A stretch of 64,000 nucleotides of DNA, from positions 55,267-119,266 of the IMG/VR virus record IMGVR_UViG_3300007735_000799; one strand, written 5' to 3'. Source of the stretch: a virus. Below the pieces are notes generated by a model, which worked only from the letters and a program-made list of their open reading frames with translations, was not told where the DNA came from and searched no databases. Shown one piece after another: positions 6,766-14,410 of the stretch. How positions within the stretch are numbered: the first letter of the stretch is position 1; each line of letters opens with the position of its first letter. A program made the translations under genes and the position numbers.

Positions 6766-7565
6766 TTTTGCGCTTGCGATTTAGGGTTGTTGATGAAGTC
6801 TTCCATAGCCTTCATTATTTCCTCATACTGCTCGTACTGAACTTGATCCCGACCGTTCTTGTCTACGCATTTGGTAGCAACACGCGGTGAACGGAAATCG
6901 GGTTGACAATCCGCTAACACACCAGGATGATTGGCAATGTATTCCCGAGCCGTAGCAACACGATCAAGGTTGGTGGCAAGTACTGCTTCCACATCTAGTT
7001 TGCTCGTCAATCGTTCCCACACCTCATTGGATTCTACCATCGTGGTAAGTGTGCCGTTGCTGCGAACACACATGTTGGGAAGTGTGGTATTTCCCCAAGC
7101 GTACAATTTCTCCCACAGAAGTTTAGCAAGCGGCTGACGCATCAGAAGAAAATCTGAACCGCAAGCATCCAAACGAGTAGACAATCGGGGAAACACTTTA
7201 TGCTTGCGATTCCAACAATTTGCATCTGTAATGCAAGTTTTCCAAGAATCTCTAACACACTCAAGTTCTGAGGAATGCAGGAAGATTGGATCTCTATCTT
7301 CCACGCGATCTAAAAAAAGAAAATGTTGAATATCCGTGATGCTGTACGGACACCACGCTCGCAGGAGATTCTTACCGATGCCGCGAGGAGACTCACCCAC
7401 CCACTCGCGCATGAGAAAAGCAATTCTTGTATCCTCTTTGGTATCCAACTCCCAAAAGTGAGCCTCCACCACATTGTGGTAGTTTACACCGTACATGCCG
7501 ATGCTGTGCTTGCCCAACACAGGAACGCCACACAGATTCTGAATTTCCAACAGATCGTCAGTCAT
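6747..7565 (-). CDS. Hypothetical protein (272 aa)
   Basis: Soluble protein starting MTDDLLEIQNLCGVPVLGKH, containing several Cys and Trp residues (SWKTCITDANCWNRK) and an acidic/Gln-rich C-terminal helix. No family recognised. It overlaps the upstream 78-aa gene by eight bases and ends the leftward early-type operon starting at the 10670 promoter. Confidence 0.6.
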   Translation of the reverse strand: MTDDLLEIQNLCGVPVLGKHSIGMYGVNYHNVVEAHFWELDTKEDTRIAFLMREWVGESPRGIGKNLLRAWCPYSITDIQHFLFLDRVEDRDPIFLHSSELECVRDSWKTCITDANCWNRKHKVFPRLSTRLDACGSDFLLMRQPLAKLLWEKLYAWGNTTLPNMCVRSNGTLTTMVESNEVWERLTSKLDVEAVLATNLDRVATAREYIANHPGVLADCQPDFRSPRVATKCVDKNGRDQVQYEQYEEIMKAMEDFINNPKSQAQNYALDA

Positions 7566-7794
7566 TTGTTTCCTCTTCTAAGATAAGAATTGCTCCGCGA
7601 GCCATGACATAATCCCAATACCCACGAGCGGTTTCAAGGTTTGTGGTGTAGACCTTTGGAGAGGCTGTCTCTCCTTTAACCCAATGCTTGAAAATCACAA
7701 ATGTTGGATCAACACTATCGGCTTCAAACTGATAGATGTCGCATCTGTGTGCAGTTTGGTTCACGAGTTGCCACTTTCTTCGTGTGCGAATCAT
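7558..7794 (-). CDS. Small AR-W family protein
   Basis: 78 residues. The C-terminal helix LETARGYWDYVMARGAIL fits a motif shared with at least six other small proteins in this window, [AE]-x-AR-x-x-W-x-x-[LV]-x-x-x-G. The N-terminal half is beta-rich and binds no recognisable ligand. Function unknown. ATG overlaps the stop of the upstream gene. Confidence 0.6.
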   Translation of the reverse strand: MIRTRRKWQLVNQTAHRCDIYQFEADSVDPTFVIFKHWVKGETASPKVYTTNLETARGYWDYVMARGAILILEEETND

Positions 7795-8045
7795 TGCAGT
7801 TCACTCAGCCACTTGTGCCGAGCAATCAATCCAAATTCTTTTCTGATAGGCTTGCCTTCACGAAACGCTTGCATCATGTCCATCAGGAACATGGTCATAT
7901 GCTCGTCGCCTGCAATCAGAGTCTCGTCAAACAGAGTCTCAAACATTTCAATCAGGGCGTTGAGAGTAACAGGATACTTCTCTTCGCCGTGACGGTAAAT
8001 CCACACCGGCTTCTGCTTGGTGTTTTTACGAACAGGCTTCTTCAC
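7791..8045 (-). CDS. Hypothetical protein (84 aa)
   Basis: A basic start (MKKPVRKNTKQKPVW) followed by helices with many Met residues (TMFLMDMMQAF). No recognised family. Coupled to both neighbours by 4-base overlaps. Confidence 0.55.
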   Translation of the reverse strand: MKKPVRKNTKQKPVWIYRHGEEKYPVTLNALIEMFETLFDETLIAGDEHMTMFLMDMMQAFREGKPIRKEFGLIARHKWLSELQ

Positions 8046-8302
8046 GCTCCACCCGTTTCCATCATCATTTTGCCGGTTTTGTAAAGTTCCGAAAGACGAA
8101 GAACAGGATGAGCCATTGCATCCCGAAACAGATTCAAGGTTCCGTGCAAGCCGTCAACCGTATCGCTCAACACGCTTGCAAAGTGCGGAGACACCAGAAC
8201 GAGAGCGTCATCCTCATACGCTGCTTCGTGAATTGCGAAGAACTCGTTTCCTTCTTCATCAGTATCGTGGTGAACCACGCGATGATTCCATGTGAATGCC
8301 AT
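8042..8302 (-). CDS. Conserved small phage protein, WNHRVV/IHEAAY type
   Basis: Reads TWNHRVVHHD, then FFAIHEAAYEDD and a C-terminal helix ending MAHPVLRLSEL. This pattern is shared with the 151-aa plus-strand protein at 56492 (WDYRVL, FYEIHEVYYSD, TKPILDFE), so the two are paralogs of a widespread small family of unknown function. Confidence 0.6.
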   Translation of the reverse strand: MAFTWNHRVVHHDTDEEGNEFFAIHEAAYEDDALVLVSPHFASVLSDTVDGLHGTLNLFRDAMAHPVLRLSELYKTGKMMMETGGA

Positions 8303-8315
8303 TTTCTGTTTTCCT

Positions 8316-8648
8316 TTACTTGATGGGGTATGTGAACGGAACGGTCTGACCAGGCGTGAAAGACTGGTCGTTGCGAATCTCGGTCATCTCGGAACGATAC
8401 TCACCACACTGCTTGGTGACATAGTGTTGCCACAGTTTGCGACCCTCTTCTAAACTACCTTTCCAATTGCTGAGAATCTTGCCAGGCTTGCCGTTGGCAT
8501 CGTTGTGACGCACCAACACGCGGCACGGAACAACTAATTTGTTGAATTGAGTTTTCTTGTGAATCACGAACTGCACCCACTCATGCTTGGCAACGCCGTT
8601 GTAGTTGTCTTGGATAAGCAACCAATAATGAATAACTTCCCATCCCAT
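8316..8648 (-). CDS. Hypothetical protein (110 aa), AR-W-like C-terminal helix
   Basis: Start placed at 8648 (MGWEVIHYW), which overlaps the upstream stop as TAATG; the longer frame from 8669 would overlap that gene by 22 bases. The segment KGSLEEGRKLWQHYVTKQCG resembles the AR-W helix of other small proteins here. Its first 27 codons are duplicated in the chimeric mini-gene at 8986. Confidence 0.6.
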   Translation of the reverse strand: MGWEVIHYWLLIQDNYNGVAKHEWVQFVIHKKTQFNKLVVPCRVLVRHNDANGKPGKILSNWKGSLEEGRKLWQHYVTKQCGEYRSEMTEIRNDQSFTPGQTVPFTYPIK

Positions 8649-8977
8649 TAGACGGTCTCCTCCAACCATTCTGCGGCAGCGATAAGCCCCGCAGCAAGTT
8701 CACGAATCTTGGCAGGGTCATTCATTTCCACGCCAACAGTTTCGTTGTCGTAGCCATCGTTGAACCATGCGTCAACAGACACACGGCGAGCACCAGTCTT
8801 GCCGAAAGTCCGTGAATACCACGGGAACACGGCAATCCCTGAACGGTCTGCTGCATCACGAACACTCACAGACTTCGGAGCAGTAGCCATCGCCGCGTCC
8901 TCAATCTTCTGCATTTTTTCTGCCTTCTTCTGCAACTTGGTTTTCAGAGTCGGCTTCTTGGTCTTTTTGGTCTTCAT
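8648..8977 (-). CDS. Hypothetical Lys-rich protein (109 aa)
   Basis: Start chosen at 8977 (MKTKKTKKPTLKTKLQKK) because the longer frame enters the upstream duplicated segment. A very basic N terminus is followed by a beta-rich C-terminal part (GARRVSVDAWFNDGYDN, ending AAEWLEETV). It may bind nucleic acid. The region before its ATG is similar to that before the gene at 9512. Confidence 0.55.
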   Translation of the reverse strand: MKTKKTKKPTLKTKLQKKAEKMQKIEDAAMATAPKSVSVRDAADRSGIAVFPWYSRTFGKTGARRVSVDAWFNDGYDNETVGVEMNDPAKIRELAAGLIAAAEWLEETV

Positions 8978-8984
8978 GTTTGCT

Positions 8985-9026
8985 TTCAGTAAAAGTTTGG
9001 ATAGTTCGGGTTTGATTCCACGAACT
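8985..9026 (-). repeat. Direct repeat copy 1 of a 42-base segment
   Basis: The stretch from TTTCAGTAAAAG to GATTCCACGAAC is identical to that at 9525-9566. It encodes the C terminus VESNPNYPNFY in both places. Confidence 0.85.
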
Positions 9027-9102
9027 GTACCCACTCAAACTTGGCAACGCCGTGGTAGTTGTCGTGGATACGCAACCAGTAGTGAGTGACTTCCCATCCC
9101 AT
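8986..9102 (-). CDS. Chimeric mini-gene (38 aa) from two duplicated gene ends
   Basis: The frame starts at 9102 as TAATG with the upstream stop. Codons 1-27 (MGWEVTHYWLRIHDNYHG...) copy the start of the gene at 8648; codons 27-38 (FVESNPNYPNFY, stop) copy the end of the gene at 9756-9526. The join keeps frame across both parts. It may be expressed, but could also be a by-product of recombination. Confidence 0.5.
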   Translation of the reverse strand: MGWEVTHYWLRIHDNYHGVAKFEWVQFVESNPNYPNFY

Positions 9103-9512
9103 TAGACGATCTCCACCATCCTGGTGTAGATGCTGTTGATGCGGAACGGACTGCTGGCGAAGTTCTTGAGAACGGCAGTCATCTCCGACTTGCTGCCCTC
9201 AAACCCGAAGTCACGCAGACCCGTCATCAGGCAAGTACCGCTTCCCATGAGCAGACGATCAATCGTCCCCTCACCCATGCGATCCTCCACCCAATCAATC
9301 GGATCGTTCATGTCTTGCGTGTTGTTCAGCGTGAAGGTGATGTTCACACGGTACTGCGGCTCGTGCGTGAAGATGTTGCTGCACAGAGCGTTGTTCACCT
9401 TGCGAGTGTTGATGTCAGCCGTGACAGCCTGTGGACTGCGTGGTTTGTTGGTGGGAACGGTGGTCTTGGCCTTGCGAGAACGATTGGTGTTGTTGCGAGT
9501 CTTGGTCTTCAT
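9102..9512 (-). CDS. Hypothetical basic protein (136 aa)
   Basis: Starts MKTKTRNNTNRSRKAKTT with a long basic, probably disordered N terminus, then a beta-rich domain (YRVNITFTLNNTQDMNDPID). No family recognised. Stop overlaps the chimeric mini-gene start. Confidence 0.55.
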   Translation of the reverse strand: MKTKTRNNTNRSRKAKTTVPTNKPRSPQAVTADINTRKVNNALCSNIFTHEPQYRVNITFTLNNTQDMNDPIDWVEDRMGEGTIDRLLMGSGTCLMTGLRDFGFEGSKSEMTAVLKNFASSPFRINSIYTRMVEIV

Positions 9513-9524
9513 GGTCAGTTTCCT

Positions 9525-9566
9525 TTCAGTAAAAGTTTGGATAGTTCGGGTTTGATTCCACGAACA
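9525..9566 (-). repeat. Direct repeat copy 2 of a 42-base segment
   Basis: Identical to 8985-9026; here it forms the natural 3' end of the 76-aa gene. Confidence 0.85.
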
Positions 9567-9756
9567 GAGTGTTGAGAATTTGAATCACCCGAAACATTCG
9601 GGCAGATTCATCAGCAGGTTCATCCGCGTAATACGCAGAGATTGCTCTTACCACGGTTTGACGCAACCGCAGAATCTCGCTGCCTGCTGCTTTAGACAGG
9701 TCATCGTTTCTGCGGAACAGGTCATCCACGATATCGTGTTTGAACGGTTGAGGCAT
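9526..9756 (-). CDS. Hypothetical helical protein (76 aa)
   Basis: Mostly helical (DLSKAAGSEILRLRQTVV), ending NTLFVESNPNYPNFY. The last 12 codons recur in the mini-gene at 8986. Its ATG overlaps the stop of the 304-aa gene. Confidence 0.6.
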   Translation of the reverse strand: MPQPFKHDIVDDLFRRNDDLSKAAGSEILRLRQTVVRAISAYYADEPADESARMFRVIQILNTLFVESNPNYPNFY

Positions 9757-10670
9757 TACACATTCCTGCTGCCCAAACGAACGCTCACCCCAAGATAGTC
9801 CATAGTGTTCTGATTACACTGAAGACTCGGGTGAGCCGTGGGGAAATCCCACTGCGGCATGGCATCCACGAACGCAGAATAAACCCCCGTGGAGTGTTCC
9901 GTGGCAACCTCGTCAACCTTGCTAGCGTCCTGCTTCAGACGCTCCAAAGTCTGCATGTCGGAATCGCTTGGCACATACTCCAAGTTGTGTGGCGACACAA
10001 AGCCCACATCCGTGAACTTGCCATCAGGACCACGCTTGTCACTCCAAGCCAACCCGTAGGAATTACCGAAGCGAGTGCGACCCTCCCAAAACAGAACGCC
10101 AGTCTTGCCCTTCGGATACTTGCGTCCTGCGATCACTTGCCACTTGGAACCCTTGACAGGCTTCGGGTGAACCGTCTTCTCCCACTGGTCACGCAGATTG
10201 GCAAGGTAGCGTACCTTCACGGTAGCCTCGGCGTTCTTCGCCTGCCACTTCGCCCAAGTATTACGCCACCAAATCTGAAAAGCGATTCGCTCCTTCATGG
10301 GAGCATCAACGCGGAACTTGGTGTAGAACTTGCTGTCTCCACGCATCGCCACATACACAGTCTCGTGGCTCTGCACACGCTTGCACAGATACTCATGCTC
10401 CATGCCCTTGGCAACGGCATCGGTGTTCTCGTTGCGGAACCAAGCGTAGAGGCTTGCGAAAGGCGTGATGCTGTCATCCGCGTAAACATGCTCGCGGGAA
10501 ATTTCGTCCGTCAGGGCAACAATCTTGCCCGTGAGGTTGGTGAAGAACTCCTGAGCCTCGGTGTTCCACCCGTGCAACTTCGCGGCTTCGGGATTGTCCG
10601 AATGGAAGAAAATGGGCGTGATGACGCGCTCGGAAGCGAGGGTAACGGTGTTGGTTGTGGTCGCAGACAT
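9756..10670 (-). CDS. Hypothetical protein (304 aa), first gene of an early-type operon
   Basis: Directly behind the promoter at 10677-10705. The central part has KVRYLANLRDQWEKTVHPKP and a beta-rich stretch with SNSYGLAW-like strands around GRKYPKGKTGVLFWEGRT, which looks like an SH3-type or KOW-like module (residues about 180-225). No catalytic motif found. Codon use is GC-rich relative to the late genes, like the VWA and AAA+ genes. Confidence 0.55.
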   Translation of the reverse strand: MSATTTNTVTLASERVITPIFFHSDNPEAAKLHGWNTEAQEFFTNLTGKIVALTDEISREHVYADDSITPFASLYAWFRNENTDAVAKGMEHEYLCKRVQSHETVYVAMRGDSKFYTKFRVDAPMKERIAFQIWWRNTWAKWQAKNAEATVKVRYLANLRDQWEKTVHPKPVKGSKWQVIAGRKYPKGKTGVLFWEGRTRFGNSYGLAWSDKRGPDGKFTDVGFVSPHNLEYVPSDSDMQTLERLKQDASKVDEVATEHSTGVYSAFVDAMPQWDFPTAHPSLQCNQNTMDYLGVSVRLGSRNV

Positions 10671-10676
10671 ACCCTA

Positions 10677-10705
10677 ATTCTACCCGAAAAACGGGGGCCT
10701 GTCAA
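10677..10705 (-). promoter_or_regulatory. Sigma70-like promoter, leaderless type
   Basis: TTGACA (10700-10705) and TAGAAT (10677-10682) with a 17-base spacer. The -10 ends six bases before the ATG at 10670. Confidence 0.75.
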
Positions 10706-10734
10706 CCTGTAGGGCCGCCGAATCCTCATTTTTT

Positions 10735-10744
10735 ATTATCGGAC
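10735..10744 (-). promoter_or_regulatory. Recurrent motif GTCCGATAAT
   Basis: Copy 1 of a 10-base motif found five times, all in the three GC-rich gaps upstream of the early-type promoters at 10.7, 23.6 and 27.3 kb. Possibly an operator or activator site. Confidence 0.4.
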
Positions 10745-10747
10745 TAT

Positions 10748-10869
10748 ACCCCTAAAAGGGCCGGTTTCCTGCGGTGTTTTAGGGGTCATTGGGGAGGCTA
10801 GAATGCCCCAGGAGGCATCCCCGCAGTCGGCCCCGCCCGTTACCCCCAGAACGGGACCACCTCCCCAAT
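10748..10869. other. Multi-branched inverted-repeat element
   Basis: A 10-bp hairpin (ACCCCTAAAA 10748-10757 with TTTTAGGGGT 10777-10786) is followed by a 10-bp outer stem (ATTGGGGAGG 10788-10797 with CCTCCCCAAT 10860-10869) that encloses two inner hairpins (ATGCC/GGCAT and CCCGTT/AACGGG). No gene is present. Candidates are a structured RNA, a replication origin or a strong terminator for the operon upstream. Confidence 0.55.
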
Positions 10870-10878
10870 GGGCCCTAT

Positions 10879-10888
10879 ATTATCGGAC
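10879..10888 (-). promoter_or_regulatory. Recurrent motif GTCCGATAAT
   Basis: Copy 2, immediately downstream of the stop codon of the gene at 10889. Confidence 0.35.
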
Positions 10889-12151
10889 TCACCATCTGTA
10901 GGTTAGTTCGGTGGGTTCCAGGTTCAAGTAGCGGAAGAATGAGCCTACGCCGCGACTCAACAAATTTGCAATAAATGAAATTACCTTTTTGATGGCTTCA
11001 AGCAATTTCTTAAATCCATCTTTAATGTATTGATAACCTTTCATGCCTGCCTTGGTCATACTCTTGCCTGCTGTGGTTAGCCAATCACCCAAGCCTTCGT
11101 TGAGTTCATTGTAATAGTAGTTGTATCTTTCGGTTAATTCTTTTTCTGAGAATACCGTTTCATCCAAATCCTCGTCTTCCAATTTTGAATCGCCTGCCTT
11201 TTGAGCGTAGTCAATGCGAGCAGCGATACCACGAGAACCACCGCCACTCTTGCTGCTCTTGCGACCACGATCACGAAGACTAAACTTAAAGTTGGGAAGA
11301 GTCTTTGTAATAAATTCGTTTGCGTCCATGAACTTAATGGTTCCGTTTTCAAACCATTCAAGGAAGTGTGTAGCAATAAAGTCTTCATTCAAGAAACGCT
11401 TTTCGCCTGTGGCAAACTCTCGCAGAAGTTTCTTGCGATTGTTGGTGTCAATCATAAAGCGACTCATCTCTATAGTCAACTTTTCACGAATTCCTATAAT
11501 GCCTAGAAACTCGTTCATCTGCTTTATTTCTTCCTTTGAAGGAACGCCTGCGCCACTCTTGAATCCTGTGACACGACTGAGTAGTTGGTCAAATCCGTCT
11601 ACCCCGTATTCGTTTTCAAACTTCTTGCGTGTAGCCTTGTAAACAGTTTCGTTTCCTGATTCTGTAATAATGCGAGCAATGGTTTGTGTGAGTTTTGATC
11701 CTTCGCTACTGTTTTTAAATGTGGCGTTTAGAACCGCGTAGATTTCATTTGTTTGTGCGGAAGCAACCTGAAATGCTGTGCCGTTCTTGATGGAGCAACG
11801 AAACTTTTTGCCACCCACCATAAACACCGCATCTGTTTTTGGTTCACCACTCTTGATGCTTCTGCCTTCTCCACCTTCAGTATACGCAGGAGCAATCACG
11901 GACGGTGGGGCTTTGCCTGCCATGCGATACGCAAGACGAGGCTTACCACCTAGTTTAGGAAGCAGGGCTTTAATGCACGACTTTGCTGTTTCTTGTGCGT
12001 ACTTGTTTTGATACTTTAAAGATTCACCGCGAGCCTTACCTTCAGTTGAAACTTCATTGAAAGCCTTAACCAAATCAATCTCAAACTGTGTAGAGTTGAT
12101 GGTTCCTTCGGTTAAAAACTTTGTATGAATAAACGAGGTAAACTTGTTCAT
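10889..12151 (-). CDS. Head-packaged protein with PD-(D/E)xK-like domain and amphipathic tail
   Basis: Start at 12151 (MNKFTSFIHTKFLTEGT) gives a capsid-targeting-like leader with cleavage after LTE; a late promoter ends four bases upstream. Residues 20-140 hold a possible restriction-nuclease-like core: E24 in a helix, then KTDAVF with D107 and RCSIKNG with K122. The last 60 residues (from LGDWLTTAGKSMTK to SFIANLLSRGVGSF) are amphipathic or membrane-active. 420 residues. I infer an injected nuclease or DNA-binding effector; catalysis is unproven. Confidence 0.6.
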   Translation of the reverse strand: MNKFTSFIHTKFLTEGTINSTQFEIDLVKAFNEVSTEGKARGESLKYQNKYAQETAKSCIKALLPKLGGKPRLAYRMAGKAPPSVIAPAYTEGGEGRSIKSGEPKTDAVFMVGGKKFRCSIKNGTAFQVASAQTNEIYAVLNATFKNSSEGSKLTQTIARIITESGNETVYKATRKKFENEYGVDGFDQLLSRVTGFKSGAGVPSKEEIKQMNEFLGIIGIREKLTIEMSRFMIDTNNRKKLLREFATGEKRFLNEDFIATHFLEWFENGTIKFMDANEFITKTLPNFKFSLRDRGRKSSKSGGGSRGIAARIDYAQKAGDSKLEDEDLDETVFSEKELTERYNYYYNELNEGLGDWLTTAGKSMTKAGMKGYQYIKDGFKKLLEAIKKVISFIANLLSRGVGSFFRYLNLEPTELTYRW

Positions 12152-12155
12152 GTGA

Positions 12156-12163
12156 GTATTTAT
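12156..12163 (-). promoter_or_regulatory. T4-type late promoter close to ATG
   Basis: ATAAATAC on the minus strand, ending four bases before the ATG at 12151, so the late transcript should start at or very near the start codon. Confidence 0.55.
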
Positions 12164-12185
12164 TCTTTCCATATGATCGTCACTA

Positions 12186-13124
12186 TTAAACTGGCAAAAC
12201 TTTAAATGCCTTTTTTGCTATATCAGGACTTGAGAAATATTTGCTGAAGTGTCGCATGAATATTTCTTCATCCTCTTTCTTCCAATCCCAAACGGTTGTG
12301 CGGTTATTTCCTTCAGCCCATTCCGGATCTTCTCCGTATCCTCCTGGTATATTCTGCATCATGGCAACAAATGCTCGCACAGGAATATAAACTTTACAAC
12401 GAAGCGGAGAATTGCTTAAACGAATCACTTCTTCTTCATCACTAATACTTCCCATTACAGCATTCAAAAACGCGCTGCTTGAGTAACGGTTAAACAGAGT
12501 TTCTTGTTTGGTTAGATGTGCTTCCATGATTGCCATAACTCTAGACTTATTGGTTCGGTCTCGCACAAACCTTGAGGATGTTTTAGCAAATGTTTCTGCA
12601 ATGCTAAATGTATATGTCCACGATTGTCCTTCATATCTAGACTTGTAAGTTATATCTGTTATTAGATAATTGCCGCCGCCAACAAACGCAACATTATCAA
12701 ACTTCACATTCTTGAAGTCATCTAATCCCAAGGTAGTTCCGCGATACGCTAAACCATCAAACCAACTCCACGAAGCACGGGACGGACAGGCAATCAAAGA
12801 TTTCAATCCTCGCTTCATTGTGTTCATTTCACTTTGTGAAATATCTGCGTCTACTCCTAGTTTAAAATGCTCTCCAATATTTACTGCCGTCATCCAAATT
12901 TCTTTTGTTATGTCTGGCGCACCATCAGCAAACTTTTTGCGATACTCGTCGTATGCAGTTTTTATTTTATCTGTTTCAATCATATTGTAATCGTAACGAA
13001 CAGTTTCAAATCTTTCATAACAGAAATACACCAACTCTTTTAAAGCGTTGTGATGGGGCTGACGAATCCACCAGCAGATGCCTTCGTTTGTGCTTTCTTG
13101 AAGATAGTCTGAGAAGTCTTTCAT
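12186..13124 (-). CDS. Alt-like mono-ADP-ribosyltransferase, copy 1 (head-packaged)
   Basis: 312 residues. Leader MKDFSDYLQES. The ADP-ribosyltransferase layout is R128 in LAYRG, S168 in YEGQSWTYTF, and E230-x-E232 in DEEEVIRLSN, which corresponds to the R-S-E triad with the ExE loop of arginine-specific enzymes. Likely NAD+-dependent modification of host proteins (RNA polymerase and translation factors are T4 targets) directly after injection. It overlaps the next paralog by ATGA. N-terminal 100 residues are unique to this copy. Confidence 0.7.
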   Translation of the reverse strand: MKDFSDYLQESTNEGICWWIRQPHHNALKELVYFCYERFETVRYDYNMIETDKIKTAYDEYRKKFADGAPDITKEIWMTAVNIGEHFKLGVDADISQSEMNTMKRGLKSLIACPSRASWSWFDGLAYRGTTLGLDDFKNVKFDNVAFVGGGNYLITDITYKSRYEGQSWTYTFSIAETFAKTSSRFVRDRTNKSRVMAIMEAHLTKQETLFNRYSSSAFLNAVMGSISDEEEVIRLSNSPLRCKVYIPVRAFVAMMQNIPGGYGEDPEWAEGNNRTTVWDWKKEDEEIFMRHFSKYFSSPDIAKKAFKVLPV

Positions 13125-14410
13125 ACGCGATACTGCCTCCTAGCAATCTTCTCAAACTCTTTCCATACAGGTTGTGTAGTCATCTTTTTTACTGCGTCTT
13201 CGCCTGCAATCTTGGCAAGACGCTGTTGGAAATTTTTCAGGTCATCTGTGGTGGCATTACCTAGTTCTGCGTGTGCCAATTCACCCCAAATGCTTGGTAG
13301 ATTAACATACCCACGAACTGTTATTGGAGTGTTGCTTACACGAAGCACTTCTTGCTCATCAGGATGCACAGACACTTGACGAATCACATCAGGCATTAGG
13401 AAAGTTTCTTGGCGTTTAATAACATGCTCTATTATTAGAGCAACTGTATCGTATGAATTTCCTGGCCCAATGTTTGTGAAATTGTCGGCTACTTCGAAAC
13501 CGTAAGCCCAAGATTGTGCAGGATACTTAGACTTGTAGTTTCCTGCACACACCAAATATTTTCTGCCTTGTATTTCTACAACCTCACCTGTGAATCGGAA
13601 ATTCTGTCTCAGATAACCAGTAGACTTTCGTAATCCTCGCCAAACTTTTTTGTTGTCAAACGAGTAAGTCCAGTTTGCACGATTAGGACACTTTGACATT
13701 TTAACTATTAACGCATCAGAACCATACTTTTCTTCGCCTGATTTATCAAAGTAATCGCATACAGCACGAGTATACTGTAACAGTTCGCTGTCTAACGATG
13801 AATACTTATACTTGGAATTTTTTTTGTCAACTGCTTTAACCCAATTCACAAACTCTTTTTCATTTGGTTGAGACAGCAGTTCGCAAATAGTTGGTTCGGT
13901 TTCAGTTTCTGCGGCTTCGGTTAACTTCATGTAAGGCGTCAAGTCAAGCATAATTACTTTTGGCGTGATGCCGTTCATAAACGCAATGTCCATTCGGGTG
14001 TTGCCTGCCAACACTCGCATTTCGCCTTTAGGAAACTTCACCACGATAGGCATGTCTACCGGCTTGCCTGCTTTTATAAGTTTCTCTAGTTCTTTAAGTG
14101 TGTCTTCGTTTCTAAACTTTGGAAACGAACGATATCCTGAGATAAGGTTAAGCAACTGCTCCATGTTTTTAGTGCGACTACGATTATCAATATTGCGGTC
14201 AACCGCAGCAGATACCTCAACCACAGGAGCGGCTTTTACGGCTTTCACAAATGCCGCTTCGGTTGGAAAAATGTTTCTAGGCAGTTCGTGAATCAGATGT
14301 TTCAGATACTCAATCTGATACTCTTTGCGAATACTAGCATCGCTTGGGCGAACCCAATTGCCTGCTTTCGCTTCAGATAATGTTTCACGCAATTGCCAAT
14401 AGTCTTTCAT
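13121..14410 (-). CDS. ParB/sulfiredoxin-like domain fused to Alt-like ADP-ribosyltransferase
   Basis: 429 residues in two parts. Leader MKDYWQLRETLSEA. Residues about 55-155 resemble a ParB/Srx-type nuclease-like fold, with MPIVVKFPKGEMRVLAGNTR aligning to the GxxR box. At 161-166 the chain reads MKLTEAA, a second copy of the leader cleavage site, followed by EPTICELLSQP, which is nearly identical to the residues after the leader in the single ART gene at 42301 (VPTICELMSDS). The ART part has R258, S300 and E352-x-E354. A fused gene whose product may be cut into two effectors by prohead protease. Confidence 0.7.
   Translation of the reverse strand: MKDYWQLRETLSEAKAGNWVRPSDASIRKEYQIEYLKHLIHELPRNIFPTEAAFVKAVKAAPVVEVSAAVDRNIDNRSRTKNMEQLLNLISGYRSFPKFRNEDTLKELEKLIKAGKPVDMPIVVKFPKGEMRVLAGNTRMDIAFMNGITPKVIMLDLTPYMKLTEAAETETEPTICELLSQPNEKEFVNWVKAVDKKNSKYKYSSLDSELLQYTRAVCDYFDKSGEEKYGSDALIVKMSKCPNRANWTYSFDNKKVWRGLRKSTGYLRQNFRFTGEVVEIQGRKYLVCAGNYKSKYPAQSWAYGFEVADNFTNIGPGNSYDTVALIIEHVIKRQETFLMPDVIRQVSVHPDEQEVLRVSNTPITVRGYVNLPSIWGELAHAELGNATTDDLKNFQQRLAKIAGEDAVKKMTTQPVWKEFEKIARRQYRV

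Noticed and set aside
8985-9566. Direct repeats as ends of an insertion sequence
   Set aside because: The repeated 42 bases are a gene tail; the segment between holds ordinary small genes and no transposase or inverted ends.
9831-10712. 293-residue plus-strand open frame
   Set aside because: Antisense to the 304-aa gene that has a strong promoter, and no ribosome site is seen.
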